Translations under genes and position numbers: made by a program | Shown: one piece after another, positions 23,381-30,595 of the stretch | Layout of the letters: every line of letters begins with the position of its first letter | Numbering within the stretch: the stretch's first letter is position 1 | Source: a bacterium | Lineage (GTDB): Bacteria > JACRDZ01 > JAQUKH01 | Assembly (NCBI GenBank): GCA_028719205.1 | Contig: JAQUKH010000031.1 | Location: 1-30,595 of the forward strand | Length of the DNA: 30,595 nucleotides | Reading direction: 5' to 3' | Notes under the pieces: generated by a model | Databases searched by the model: none | Seen by the model: the letters and a program-made list of their open reading frames with translations, nothing else | What the model was told of the DNA's origin: nothing

Positions 23381-24534
23381 TGAAAAAATTTCTTTTAATA
23401 ATTACTATCGCTATAGTCTTTTCCGCCTGTTCTTCTTCGAAACAGTATAAAAAAGAAACAGTTAAAGAAAAAGAGGAAGAGATCGCCGTAGTCGAGGCTG
23501 AAGGCATTGTCAGCATAAAAAACAATGATATTATTAACGCCAAAAAACGCGCGCTTGCGGATGCCCAGAAAAACGCTGTTGAAATGTCCGTCGGGGTTTA
23601 TGTTAATGCCGTAACCCGCGTGGAAAAATCCATGCTTGTTGAACAGAAGATCCTTTCAAAAACAAACGGGTATATTAAAAAATACAAAATATTATCCGAA
23701 GGGACGGTATCCCAAGGGGGACAGGATAATTTTTATAAAACAAGGATCGAGGCTGTAGTTAAGATCGAGGAAATAAATAAAGATCTGAACGACGCCGGAT
23801 TAAACCGCCAATCCGCACCCCCTTCCAATTTGCTTTTCTCCGTGTTGATCAATGACAGGATAGATGATATTGGAAACGAAGACAAGGTCAGCGAGAATGT
23901 TATTGCTGAAAAATTGTTAAGTAAAAATTACAAACTCGGACAGATAAACACGCAAGATAAATCTCTGCTCTCTAATTTAACGGAAAATCCCGAAGGACAA
24001 AAAAAACTCAGCGAAACGTTTAAGTCGGACGTTCTGGTAACCGGAAAATCTTCCGCAACTCTTTTCAAAGAAAATGTGATGGGAAATTTAATTTCATATA
24101 ACGCCAATATTTCCTTTAAAATAATTAAAATAAGCGAATCGGCTTTAATCTACAGCAATTCTTTTTCAAGCGGCGGGCTGGGGATCACAAAAGAAGCCGC
24201 TGCCAAGGAAGCTATGAGACGGGCCGCCCTGCTCGCGAGCGAAGATGTTGCCAAAGTTTTAGAAGAAAGGCTTAAAAAGTTCAATTATATTACGATCGTT
24301 GTAAAAAATATAAGCACGATAAACCAGTTGAATACCATTATGAAAGGCATTGAGGATATTAACGAGATAAAGAATACAACAATAATAAATTTCGCGAATG
24401 GAACTGCGAAAATAAAACTTGAAACTGATGAAAATGCTTCTGTGATTGTTAAAGGAATAGGGTCTCAAGTTGAGAATATTGTTTTGAAGGTCACAGCTGT
24501 AAGCAACGATTTTGTGGAAATAGAGATCCAATAG
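23380..24534 (+). CDS. LPP20/FlgT-like lipoprotein
   Basis: This 384-residue protein has a lipoprotein signal peptide with FSAC (Cys17). A first domain (about 38-150) begins VEAEGIVSIKNNDIINAKKR and contains RALADAQKNAVEMSVGVYV, the helix-strand pattern of FlgT N-terminal and LPP20 domains. A second domain (about 155-300) looks like a CsgG/FlgT middle domain (AEKLLSKNYKLG..., SDVLVTGKSSATLF). The C-terminal part (300-384) is a mixed alpha/beta domain. The start must be the TTG at 23380: the signal peptide begins there and no ATG or GTG fits. The ribosome-binding sequence GGGGG is 5 bases upstream, inside the palindromic repeat. No flagellar gene is nearby, so a flagellar role is not supported by context. 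Its stop is 5 bases from the convergent PilZ gene. Confidence 0.78.
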   Translation: MKKFLLIITIAIVFSACSSSKQYKKETVKEKEEEIAVVEAEGIVSIKNNDIINAKKRALADAQKNAVEMSVGVYVNAVTRVEKSMLVEQKILSKTNGYIKKYKILSEGTVSQGGQDNFYKTRIEAVVKIEEINKDLNDAGLNRQSAPPSNLLFSVLINDRIDDIGNEDKVSENVIAEKLLSKNYKLGQINTQDKSLLSNLTENPEGQKKLSETFKSDVLVTGKSSATLFKENVMGNLISYNANISFKIIKISESALIYSNSFSSGGLGITKEAAAKEAMRRAALLASEDVAKVLEERLKKFNYITIVVKNISTINQLNTIMKGIEDINEIKNTTIINFANGTAKIKLETDENASVIVKGIGSQVENIVLKVTAVSNDFVEIEIQ

Positions 24535-24539
24535 TTTTT

Positions 24540-24905
24540 TTACTTCTTCTCTTTTGCGTGGTTATGTTCCATCTCTGAAGAAAAAATCGAAATAACCCGT
24601 CTAAGATGAGAAACCTCATCTTCTGAAAGATACGGGAAAACTGCCCCTGATATATAACAATCCTTGCTGGAAAAATTTTTGCTCCAAATGATCTCTCCAT
24701 GGATATTTAAATTAAACGGAGTAACGGGGCAGGTAATAATAAAATCACAAACCGACTTGTGCGGCATTTTTTCAGGAAAAATAAACGTAATCCCTCCCAT
24801 AGACAAATTAAGAACCTGTCCAACTTCATCAGGATATTCATCAACCATTATTCGAAACGACGCAGGACATTTAACTCTCGGATGGATACGGCGTTCTTGT
24901 TGCAC
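24540..24905 (-). CDS. PilZ-domain protein, probable cyclic di-GMP receptor
   Basis: This 121-residue single-domain protein has both parts of the cyclic di-GMP binding signature: RRIHPR (an RxxxR-type motif, residues 5-10) and NLSMGG (the [D/N]xSxxG motif, about 33-38). It has no signal peptide or membrane segment, so it is cytoplasmic. PilZ proteins change partner activity on binding cyclic di-GMP, often in motility, surface polysaccharide or attachment. No cyclase or phosphodiesterase is in the window. The start is GTG at 24905, with AAAGGAG 8 bases upstream. It converges with the LPP20/FlgT-like gene, with no terminator visible in the 5-base gap. Confidence 0.87.
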   Translation of the reverse strand: MQQERRIHPRVKCPASFRIMVDEYPDEVGQVLNLSMGGITFIFPEKMPHKSVCDFIITCPVTPFNLNIHGEIIWSKNFSSKDCYISGAVFPYLSEDEVSHLRRVISIFSSEMEHNHAKEKK

Positions 24906-24964
24906 AATTTATACTCCTTTTTAAACTATAAGAATATAATAATAAATTCCTTAAAGTTGAGTTT

Positions 24965-24993
24965 ATTATATAAACTTATTTATAAATATGCAA
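24965..24993 (-). promoter_or_regulatory. PilZ gene promoter
   Basis: The -35 TTGCAT (24988-24993) and perfect -10 TATAAT (24965-24970) have a 17-base spacer. The predicted start near 24958 gives a leader of about 53 bases with a good ribosome-binding site. Confidence 0.6.
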
Positions 24994-25011
24994 TTATTAT
25001 TTTGTTTATAA

Positions 25012-26409
25012 TTATATATTACTGCTGACCGAAGCGATCTGCTCTTTAGCCATTAATTTTTCAACGGCATTTCTTATAATATTTTTGTTTTTTGGGTTAT
25101 CGGTATATACCCTGAACCGGTTCGCGCGGAAAGGAATATCTTTTATCGCGGAGCTCAATTTTTCTTTTGAAATTTTGTTCTTACCCAGTGGATCGTAAAT
25201 AAATATCTGGCAATCCCCCATCTTTTCAGGATTTTCAGGACGCGGGTCAAGCGAAGCAACGTCTATCCTGAAATCCATTTTATTTCCTAAAATATTTCTA
25301 AGCCCTTTTTCAAAATCACCTTTTTCGATCATTTTAAAACCGCCTAATCTTTCTCTGTATTCATAAATTTCATCGACCACAAGCTTCCATTTTATCTTTC
25401 TTTCCAGAACATAATTCCATTTTTCACCTAATTGTTTTTTTTCTTTATCTTTTGAGAAGATCCATGATACCGCTTCCGTAATCAATGACCAGTCTGTAAG
25501 GTACAAATAACCATCCAGATCTTCCAAAGGATTTTTGCCATAGATCAACTTAAGCGTAGGCTCAAAAATATCCTCCAGGAACAGGTCAATGGCCCTTGTT
25601 GTCCTGTGATAATATAAATTTTCATAAAGATGATATCTTGCCTGCAGGAACCTTTTAACTTCCGAAAGCCCTTTTCTGTGGAGTGTAAAACCTTTGTGTG
25701 AATAATAGGAATAAAAAAGCACCCGTTCGATATTTATCGATCCGATATTAATACCTGACATATAAGCGTCGCGGCAGACATAATCAAAGTTATCCATCGT
25801 AAATATCCCGTTAAAAAGCGGGCTTAAGAATCTTAACCAGCGCGGAATTTTGGTCTTTGTTTTAGTCCCTTTTTTTATTAAATATGCCACATATTCCGGA
25901 TCAATAACCTCACCCGGCAGGAATCTTCCTGAAGGGCTGCGGCGGATCTTTTTTATTTTTTCCCCAAGTTTCGTTGTAATAATTTTCTGCCCGACATCCT
26001 CATGAGTTATATCGCCGAATTTTCCAAGATATTGCTCATCAAAAAAATGTGAAAAAGGCCCGTGCCCAACATCATGGAGGAGGCCTGTAATCCTTAGAAG
26101 TGATTCGATATAATTTTGAGAGGGGCATTCCGTGCCAATTGCCGCTTTAAGCGAGGGATACAAACTTTGCGCGAATATCTCTCCAAGATGCATAACCCCG
26201 ATCGAATGCTGGAACCGGGTATGTTCCGCAGAAGGATAAACCCACCACGCGCTTTGCAGCTGATGGATCTGCTTCAGCCTCTGCACCCACATCGAATCAA
26301 GCAGATCTTTCTCCGACGCCTCATTATCATCAATTGGAACAGTAAACCTGACCGTCCCATGCACACAATCAGCCACCAGATCCACACCCTCTTTTTTCCA
26401 GGCTTTCAT
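25012..26409 (-). CDS. SAMHD1-like HD-domain phosphohydrolase
   Basis: This 465-residue protein has the HD metal-binding set of the SAMHD1/YpbB-type family: His68 in RFQHSIGVMHLG, His112-Asp113 in GLLHDVGHGPFSH, and a late Asp in TMDNFDYVCRDAY (about 206-209). The early DLLDSMWVQRLKQIHQ helix is also typical. Characterised relatives hydrolyse dNTPs to nucleosides and triphosphate, and some take part in phage defence. The C-terminal 150 residues are less conserved. The AAAAGGAAT ribosome-binding site precedes the ATG. A TTGACA with a TATTCT 19 bases away lies upstream, so the promoter is uncertain. It is not obviously linked to its neighbours, and the actual substrate is unknown. Confidence 0.87.
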   Translation of the reverse strand: MKAWKKEGVDLVADCVHGTVRFTVPIDDNEASEKDLLDSMWVQRLKQIHQLQSAWWVYPSAEHTRFQHSIGVMHLGEIFAQSLYPSLKAAIGTECPSQNYIESLLRITGLLHDVGHGPFSHFFDEQYLGKFGDITHEDVGQKIITTKLGEKIKKIRRSPSGRFLPGEVIDPEYVAYLIKKGTKTKTKIPRWLRFLSPLFNGIFTMDNFDYVCRDAYMSGINIGSINIERVLFYSYYSHKGFTLHRKGLSEVKRFLQARYHLYENLYYHRTTRAIDLFLEDIFEPTLKLIYGKNPLEDLDGYLYLTDWSLITEAVSWIFSKDKEKKQLGEKWNYVLERKIKWKLVVDEIYEYRERLGGFKMIEKGDFEKGLRNILGNKMDFRIDVASLDPRPENPEKMGDCQIFIYDPLGKNKISKEKLSSAIKDIPFRANRFRVYTDNPKNKNIIRNAVEKLMAKEQIASVSSNI

Positions 26410-26489
26410 AAAATTATTCCTTTTTTTTAAAACAGAAATAGAATAGATTAAATATATCTGTCTGTCAATATATTTATTAAGGTACTTAT

Positions 26490-28547
26490 TTATCTTATTG
26501 TAGCTTTTAATTTATCTGTCAACGCGGATTTGATTATTTGCTGGATTGATTCGATCTCGGTGTCGGTAAGCGTACGCTCGGGGTGGCGGTATGAGATGGA
26601 AATAGCCAGGCTCTTTAAGCCCTCAGGGATCTGCTTGCCTGTATAGAGGTCAAAAATATTCATTGATTCAATTAATGAACCGCCATTCTCTTTAATCAGA
26701 GAAAGTATTTTTTCAGCCTCGATGTCCCTGGAGATCATCAGGGCGATATCGCGTGAAACATTCGGGAATTTCGGAAGGCTTGCGAACTTCATGCCTTTTG
26801 GGATAGACTCTGAAAATTTCTGCCAGTCTATTTCAAAAAGATATACAGGATTAACAAACTCAAATTTCTCTTTAATATCCGGGTGCAATTCCCCGATAAT
26901 TCCGATCTCTTTATTATCTATATAAATCCTCGCGGCCTTATTCGGATGATATATACAGTCAGTTGATGCTCCAAACCTGTAATTTTTAATATTCAGGCCA
27001 TCAAATAAGTCTTCCAGTATCCCTTTCAGGTCATAAAAATCAACCAGATGGTTTTCTTCAACCCATGCCTTTTCCTGATTAAATCCGGTTACCAATCCGC
27101 CCAGGACCTTTTTTTCAACAGGAAGTTCGTTTTTTTCCCTGGGAATAAAGATCTTCCCCAATTCAAATATTTGTAAATTATTATTTTTTACATTAATATT
27201 TCTTTGTGCTATTTCCAGAAGGCCAGGAATAACCGTTGACTTCAAAATATCCTGATCGCCGGATAAAGGGTTGGAAATTTCCAGGATCCTGCAGCGGTCA
27301 TCATCTTCTTTAAATGAAAATTTTGTTATATTATCCTTACGGCAAAACGTATATGGGACCACTTCAAACATACCTCTTGAAGCTAAAACTTCCTTGACCT
27401 TTCTTTCAAAACGCCACTCAAATTCATTATCCGAAACATTAAATATGCTGTTTGGTATAGTTTCTTTTATATTGTCATATCCATAAATACGGCTCACCTC
27501 TTCTATCAGGTCTATTTCCCTTTCGAGATCTCCGGAACGATATGAAGGGATATTAGCCTTTAAAATATTTTTTCCTGCTTTGGAAGCAATTCCCAATTTT
27601 TTTAAAATAATTCCAACTTCTTTTATTTTTAAGTCTGTACCCAAAATACTATTTAACCGCTCGATCCTTAAATTAATAACCTTAGGGGTGCTCTTGATCG
27701 TTTTTATGTCAACTATGCCGCCGGCAATTGTTCCGCCGCTAAGTTCCTGGATAAGCAGGGCAGCACGATCCAGCGCGGTTTCAACAGTATCCCAATCAAC
27801 CTGCCGCTCAAAATGATAACTGGAATCCGTTTTCAGATTTAATTTTCTGGATGTTTTATTCACGCTTGCCGGTTTAAAGAACGCGCTTTCTAAAAGAATG
27901 GAACCGGTATTAGAGCTTACTTCACTCTCCAATCCTCCCATTATCCCGGCTATAGCAACCGGTTTTTCTTTGTCCGCGATAACCAGCATCGAAGCATCTA
28001 AGTTATATTTATTCTGGTTAATTGCCGTAATACTTTCACCTTTTTTTGCCGGCCGTACAAAAATAGTATGTTCTTTTATCCTGGCAAGATCAAAAGCATG
28101 CAGAGGCTGGCCGTATTCAAGCAGAACATAATTTGTTACATCGACAATATTATTTACCGGCCTCATGCCCTGAAGCGCGAGAAATTCTTTTAACCAATCG
28201 GGGGATTCGGATACCTTGACATTATTTATAACCCTCGCGGAATATCTTAAGCAGTTCACTTTATCCTGAATGGAAATTCTAACAAGATCTTCTATCTTTT
28301 CTTTTCCGCTTTTAATTTTTACCTTAGGGGGGGTAATTTTCGCTCCCGAAAAAGCGGAGATCTCCCTGGCCAAACCGAAATAACTAAGGCAGTCGTTCCG
28401 GTTAGCCGAGACCTCTGATTCAAAGCTCTCTTTATCTTTATCAATCACCCTGGATTCAATTCCAATAACATTTAAACCCAGAATTAACTCGGCAAGAGGC
28501 AATTTAACATCAATATAATTTTTAAGGTATTTATAACTAAAAAGCAT
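26490..28547 (-). CDS. pheT: Phenylalanyl-tRNA synthetase beta subunit, short form lacking the OB domain
   Basis: With PheS this forms the enzyme that charges tRNA-Phe. It is 685 residues, against about 795 in E. coli. The first 40 residues match the usual N-terminus, but SEVSANRNDCLSYFGLAREI, normally found after residue 150, follows at once. The EMAP II-like OB-fold tRNA-binding domain of about 115 residues is therefore missing. The B3/B4 editing region, the B5 domain (RIERLNSILGTDLKI to IYGYDNIKETIP), the catalytic-like core and the C-terminal anticodon-binding domain (FPNVSRDIALMIS to the end) are all present. The reading frame is clean, so this is a natural short form. It is separated from pheS by 46 bases that contain a small palindromic repeat. 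Confidence 0.95.
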   Translation of the reverse strand: MLFSYKYLKNYIDVKLPLAELILGLNVIGIESRVIDKDKESFESEVSANRNDCLSYFGLAREISAFSGAKITPPKVKIKSGKEKIEDLVRISIQDKVNCLRYSARVINNVKVSESPDWLKEFLALQGMRPVNNIVDVTNYVLLEYGQPLHAFDLARIKEHTIFVRPAKKGESITAINQNKYNLDASMLVIADKEKPVAIAGIMGGLESEVSSNTGSILLESAFFKPASVNKTSRKLNLKTDSSYHFERQVDWDTVETALDRAALLIQELSGGTIAGGIVDIKTIKSTPKVINLRIERLNSILGTDLKIKEVGIILKKLGIASKAGKNILKANIPSYRSGDLEREIDLIEEVSRIYGYDNIKETIPNSIFNVSDNEFEWRFERKVKEVLASRGMFEVVPYTFCRKDNITKFSFKEDDDRCRILEISNPLSGDQDILKSTVIPGLLEIAQRNINVKNNNLQIFELGKIFIPREKNELPVEKKVLGGLVTGFNQEKAWVEENHLVDFYDLKGILEDLFDGLNIKNYRFGASTDCIYHPNKAARIYIDNKEIGIIGELHPDIKEKFEFVNPVYLFEIDWQKFSESIPKGMKFASLPKFPNVSRDIALMISRDIEAEKILSLIKENGGSLIESMNIFDLYTGKQIPEGLKSLAISISYRHPERTLTDTEIESIQQIIKSALTDKLKATIR

Positions 28548-28565
28548 AATGGTTTAAGCTCCCTA

Positions 28566-28593
28566 TTTCCCCCTCAAGGGGATAAAGGGGGCC
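28566..28593. repeat. Short C/G-run palindrome between pheS and pheT
   Basis: A CCCCT/AGGGG hairpin with a two-base loop is followed by AAAGGGGG. It looks like a fragment of the same repeat family as 11063-11088 and 23298-23380. It is transcribed within the pheS-pheT message. Confidence 0.45.
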
Positions 28594-29610
28594 TTAAAAT
28601 TGTTTTAAAAAGAGCATGTTATTCTCAAAAAATAACCTGATATCATCGATCGCGAACTTAAGCATCGTGATCCGTTCAATCCCAATTCCAAAGGCAAAAC
28701 CGGAATATTTCTCCGGATCATACTTAACTGCCTTAAACACCTCAGGATCGATCATTCCCGCGCCTAGTATTTCAACCCATCCGCTTTCTTTACAAACCCG
28801 GCATCCTTTTCCTTTGCAAAGCTGGCATTCGATATCGATCTCAACAGAAGGCTCCGTAAACGGAAAATAACTCGGGCGGAAACGGACCTTTGTCTTCGAA
28901 CCGAACATTTTTCGCAAAAACAGAGAGAGAACCCCTTTCAGGTCTCCAAAGGTTATTTTTTTATCAACCATGAAACCTTCAACCTGATGGAACATCGGTG
29001 AATGGGAAACATCCGCGTCACAGCGATAAACCCTGCCGGGCACAATAACCTGCAGAGGCGGTTTTCTGTTCTCCATTACCCTTATCTGGACCGGGGACGT
29101 ATGCGTCCGGAGAATGATATTTTCAGTAATATAAAAAGTGTCGTGCATATCCCTGGCCGGGTGATCTTTGGGAAAATTCAAAGCCTCAAAATTGTAATAG
29201 TCCAGCTCCACTTCAGGGCCTTCAGCTATTTCAAAACCAAGCTTTAAAAATATATCCTCTACTTCGTACATCACCTGGCTAAGCGGGTGTAAATGGCCCA
29301 AAGGCCTCTTCCTGCCGCTCAATGTAACATCAATAGATTCTTTCTTTATACTTTTTTGTTTTTCCGCTTCTTTTAAAAGAGCGGATCTTTCATCAATAAT
29401 ATTCTGCGCCTTAATCTTAAGATCATTAGTCAGTTTACCGATCAACGGACGTTCCTCCGGAGACAGTTTTCCCAACTCCCTGAGGATATTCGTCAATTCC
29501 CCATTCCGTCCAAGATACTTCACGCGAAGATTATCAAATTCAGGAATAGTTGACGCTTTTTCAACATCCGCCAAAATAAGTTTTTCTAATTCAACTAATT
29601 TTTCTCTCAT
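28594..29610 (-). CDS. pheS: Phenylalanyl-tRNA synthetase alpha subunit
   Basis: The catalytic subunit is 338 residues, of normal length. An N-terminal coiled coil (1-90) precedes the class II core. Visible are HLHPLSQVMYEVEDIFLKLG (107-126), the FHQVEGFMVD motif 2 region (208-217), and motif 3, GFAFGIGIERITML (304-317). Four cysteines in CQLCKGKGCRVC (262-273) form a CX2CX4CX2C cluster that could hold zinc, a feature seen in a subset of bacterial PheS proteins. The gene starts 9 bases after the rplT stop with no clear ribosome-binding site, so translation is probably coupled to rplT. Confidence 0.97.
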   Translation of the reverse strand: MREKLVELEKLILADVEKASTIPEFDNLRVKYLGRNGELTNILRELGKLSPEERPLIGKLTNDLKIKAQNIIDERSALLKEAEKQKSIKKESIDVTLSGRKRPLGHLHPLSQVMYEVEDIFLKLGFEIAEGPEVELDYYNFEALNFPKDHPARDMHDTFYITENIILRTHTSPVQIRVMENRKPPLQVIVPGRVYRCDADVSHSPMFHQVEGFMVDKKITFGDLKGVLSLFLRKMFGSKTKVRFRPSYFPFTEPSVEIDIECQLCKGKGCRVCKESGWVEILGAGMIDPEVFKAVKYDPEKYSGFAFGIGIERITMLKFAIDDIRLFFENNMLFLKQF

Positions 29611-29619
29611 TAATTTTAA

Positions 29620-29982
29620 TTACGCAGCTTTTGCTAAATTTTGTTTTGCTATTTCAACGATCTTGGCAAAATTTTCTTTTTCCTCAATTGCCATGTTGGA
29701 TAATATCTTTCTATTTAACCTGATCTCTGCCTTCTTCAAGCCCTCTATGAACTTACTGTAGGAAAGGCCATGAATTCGAACCGCAGCGTTTATCCTGGCG
29801 ATCCAAAGCGCGCGAAAATCACCTTTTTTCTTTCTCCGGCCCGCAAGCGCGTATTGGCCGCTATGTAAAAGAGCTTCTTTCGCTGATTTAGTAGTCGTGC
29901 TTTTCGCGCCCATAAAACCTTTGGCTCTTTTCAATATTCTTTTTCTTCTTCGGGCCCGTACAACTCCACGTTTAACTCGCAT
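29620..29982 (-). CDS. rplT: Ribosomal protein L20
   Basis: This protein of the large subunit binds 23S rRNA early in assembly. It is 120 residues, the normal length, with the characteristic MRVKRGVVRARRRKRILKRA start and the ALLHSGQYALAGRRKKKGDF region. A strong AGGAGGA ribosome-binding site precedes the ATG. It lies in the conserved order infC-rpmI-rplT-pheS-pheT, 25 bases after rpmI. Confidence 0.98.
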   Translation of the reverse strand: MRVKRGVVRARRRKRILKRAKGFMGAKSTTTKSAKEALLHSGQYALAGRRKKKGDFRALWIARINAAVRIHGLSYSKFIEGLKKAEIRLNRKILSNMAIEEKENFAKIVEIAKQNLAKAA

Positions 29983-30007
29983 AATAATTCCTCCTGAATT
30001 TTAATTT

Positions 30008-30208
30008 TTATTTGCCGTACAACAACAATCTTTTGATGCTTCTTTCTTCCCCTTTTGAAACCAGCCCTGATGTTCCTAAATTTCTTTTCCTGCTTTTTGC
30101 CTTCTTTGTTAAAATATGACTGCGGTTCGCTTTACGCCGTAATACTTTACCTGTACCGGTTATTTTAAATCTTTTAACCGCGGCTCTCTTACTCTTAAGT
30201 TTTGGCAT
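30008..30208 (-). CDS. rpmI: Ribosomal protein L35
   Basis: This small basic protein of the large ribosomal subunit is 66 residues long. The start MPKLKSKRAAVKRFKITGTG and the following KVLRRKANRSHILTKK are typical. It sits between infC and rplT, as in most bacteria. A GAAAGGGAG ribosome-binding site precedes the ATG. Confidence 0.98.
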   Translation of the reverse strand: MPKLKSKRAAVKRFKITGTGKVLRRKANRSHILTKKAKSRKRNLGTSGLVSKGEERSIKRLLLYGK

Positions 30209-30266
30209 ATTTCTCCCTTTCTAAAGTTTACTGAATTAAAACCAACTGCTATATAACTCGATAAAC

Positions 30267-30595
30267 TTAATTTGCCTTTGGTTTGCCTAAAAGCATCATT
30301 ATTAAATTTCTGCCTTCATGGGTTGTTTTCTGGATTATTGTGGAATAAGGCGCAGAATCCTGAATTATCCTGTCCATAAGCTTATATCCGATATCCATAT
30401 GAACTGACTGCCTGCCTCTGAACATCATATTTATCTTAACCTTAGCGCCCTCTTCCAAAAAGCTTATAAGGCTTCTGACTTTAACCTGATAATCATGCTC
30501 ATCGATATTAGGCCTTATCTTTATTTCTTTTACCTCTATAACTCTTTGATGTTTTTTGGCCTCTTTTGCCTTCTTCTGCAGTTCATATTTATATT
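30267..30595 (-). CDS. infC: Translation initiation factor IF-3 (5' part cut by window edge)
   Basis: About 109 C-terminal codons are visible. They cover the linker and the C-terminal domain that binds the 30S subunit and checks the initiator tRNA and start codon. Recognisable segments are KEIKIRPNIDEHDYQVKV, VKINMMFRGRQSVHM and the C-terminal end LIMMLLGKPKAN. The N-terminal domain and the start codon, often an unusual AUU or AUA used for autoregulation, lie outside the window. It is 58 bases upstream of rpmI. Confidence 0.96.
   Translation of the reverse strand, partial: YKYELQKKAKEAKKHQRVIEVKEIKIRPNIDEHDYQVKVRSLISFLEEGAKVKINMMFRGRQSVHMDIGYKLMDRIIQDSAPYSTIIQKTTHEGRNLIMMLLGKPKAN

Noticed and set aside
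20322-26409. Phage-defence island, suggested by the helicase and the SAMHD1-like protein
   Set aside because: No nuclease, methylase, integrase or other defence gene accompanies them; both have plausible housekeeping roles and the block is split by unrelated envelope genes.
26440-26470. Promoter for the HD-domain gene (TTGACA and TATTCT)
   Set aside because: The spacer is 19 bases and the -10 box is weak, so I did not list it as a feature.

Overview
The window is an AT-rich piece of bacterial chromosome, with most genes on the minus strand. It suggests a Gram-negative (diderm), anaerobic or facultatively respiring bacterium. The evidence is two outer-membrane beta-barrel proteins ending in Phe, several lipoproteins with signal-peptidase II sites, three multihaem c-type cytochromes, a System II cytochrome c assembly protein (CcsA type) and TatC. 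A cohesin lipoprotein beside a dockerin-bearing beta-propeller, and pyrimidine synthesis controlled by PyrR, point away from the best-studied proteobacteria and towards a little-studied or candidate phylum. The sequence alone does not let me name the lineage.

Layout, left to right. (1) 1-6330: a complete pyrimidine operon read leftwards, pyrR-pyrB-pyrC-carA-carB (carB cut by the window edge). It has a consensus promoter, a PyrR-binding hairpin, a possible 24-residue leader ORF and an intrinsic attenuator. Several genes overlap by TAATG or ATGA; the one gap, pyrB-pyrC, holds a 100-bp palindromic repeat. (2) 6342-8885: a secreted 14-repeat propeller with a C-terminal dockerin, followed by a cohesin-domain lipoprotein. 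(3) 8984-10252: an abundant-looking porin with a very long 5' leader. (4) 10334-13988: tatC, a membrane-anchored multihaem cytochrome, ccsA, and a tetrahaem cytochrome c3. (5) 14033-15634: a CsgG-like lipoprotein with a long coiled coil. (6) 15645-20296: a three-gene operon for a 7-bladed secreted propeller, a 16-haem cytochrome and an outer-membrane barrel. (7) 20322-26409: a Ski2-like helicase, a GGQ release-factor-like protein, two LPP20/FlgT-like lipoproteins, a PilZ protein and a SAMHD1-like HD phosphohydrolase. (8) 26490-30595: the translation cluster infC-rpmI-rplT-pheS-pheT.

The genes in 11174-20205 fit together as a possible electron route to the cell surface. The membrane-anchored cytochrome could take electrons from quinol, cytochrome c3 could carry them through the periplasm, and the 16-haem cytochrome inside or against the barrel could pass them outwards; CcsA would serve haem attachment. 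This is an inference from gene content and order.

The two strongest candidates for something new are this propeller / 16-haem cytochrome / barrel operon, and the pyr leader. In the leader, the PyrR hairpin covers the ribosome-binding site of a small ORF that runs straight through the terminator and stops inside the pyrR ribosome-binding site. Three genes here also look leaderless, each with a -10 box only 7 to 10 bases from its start codon.
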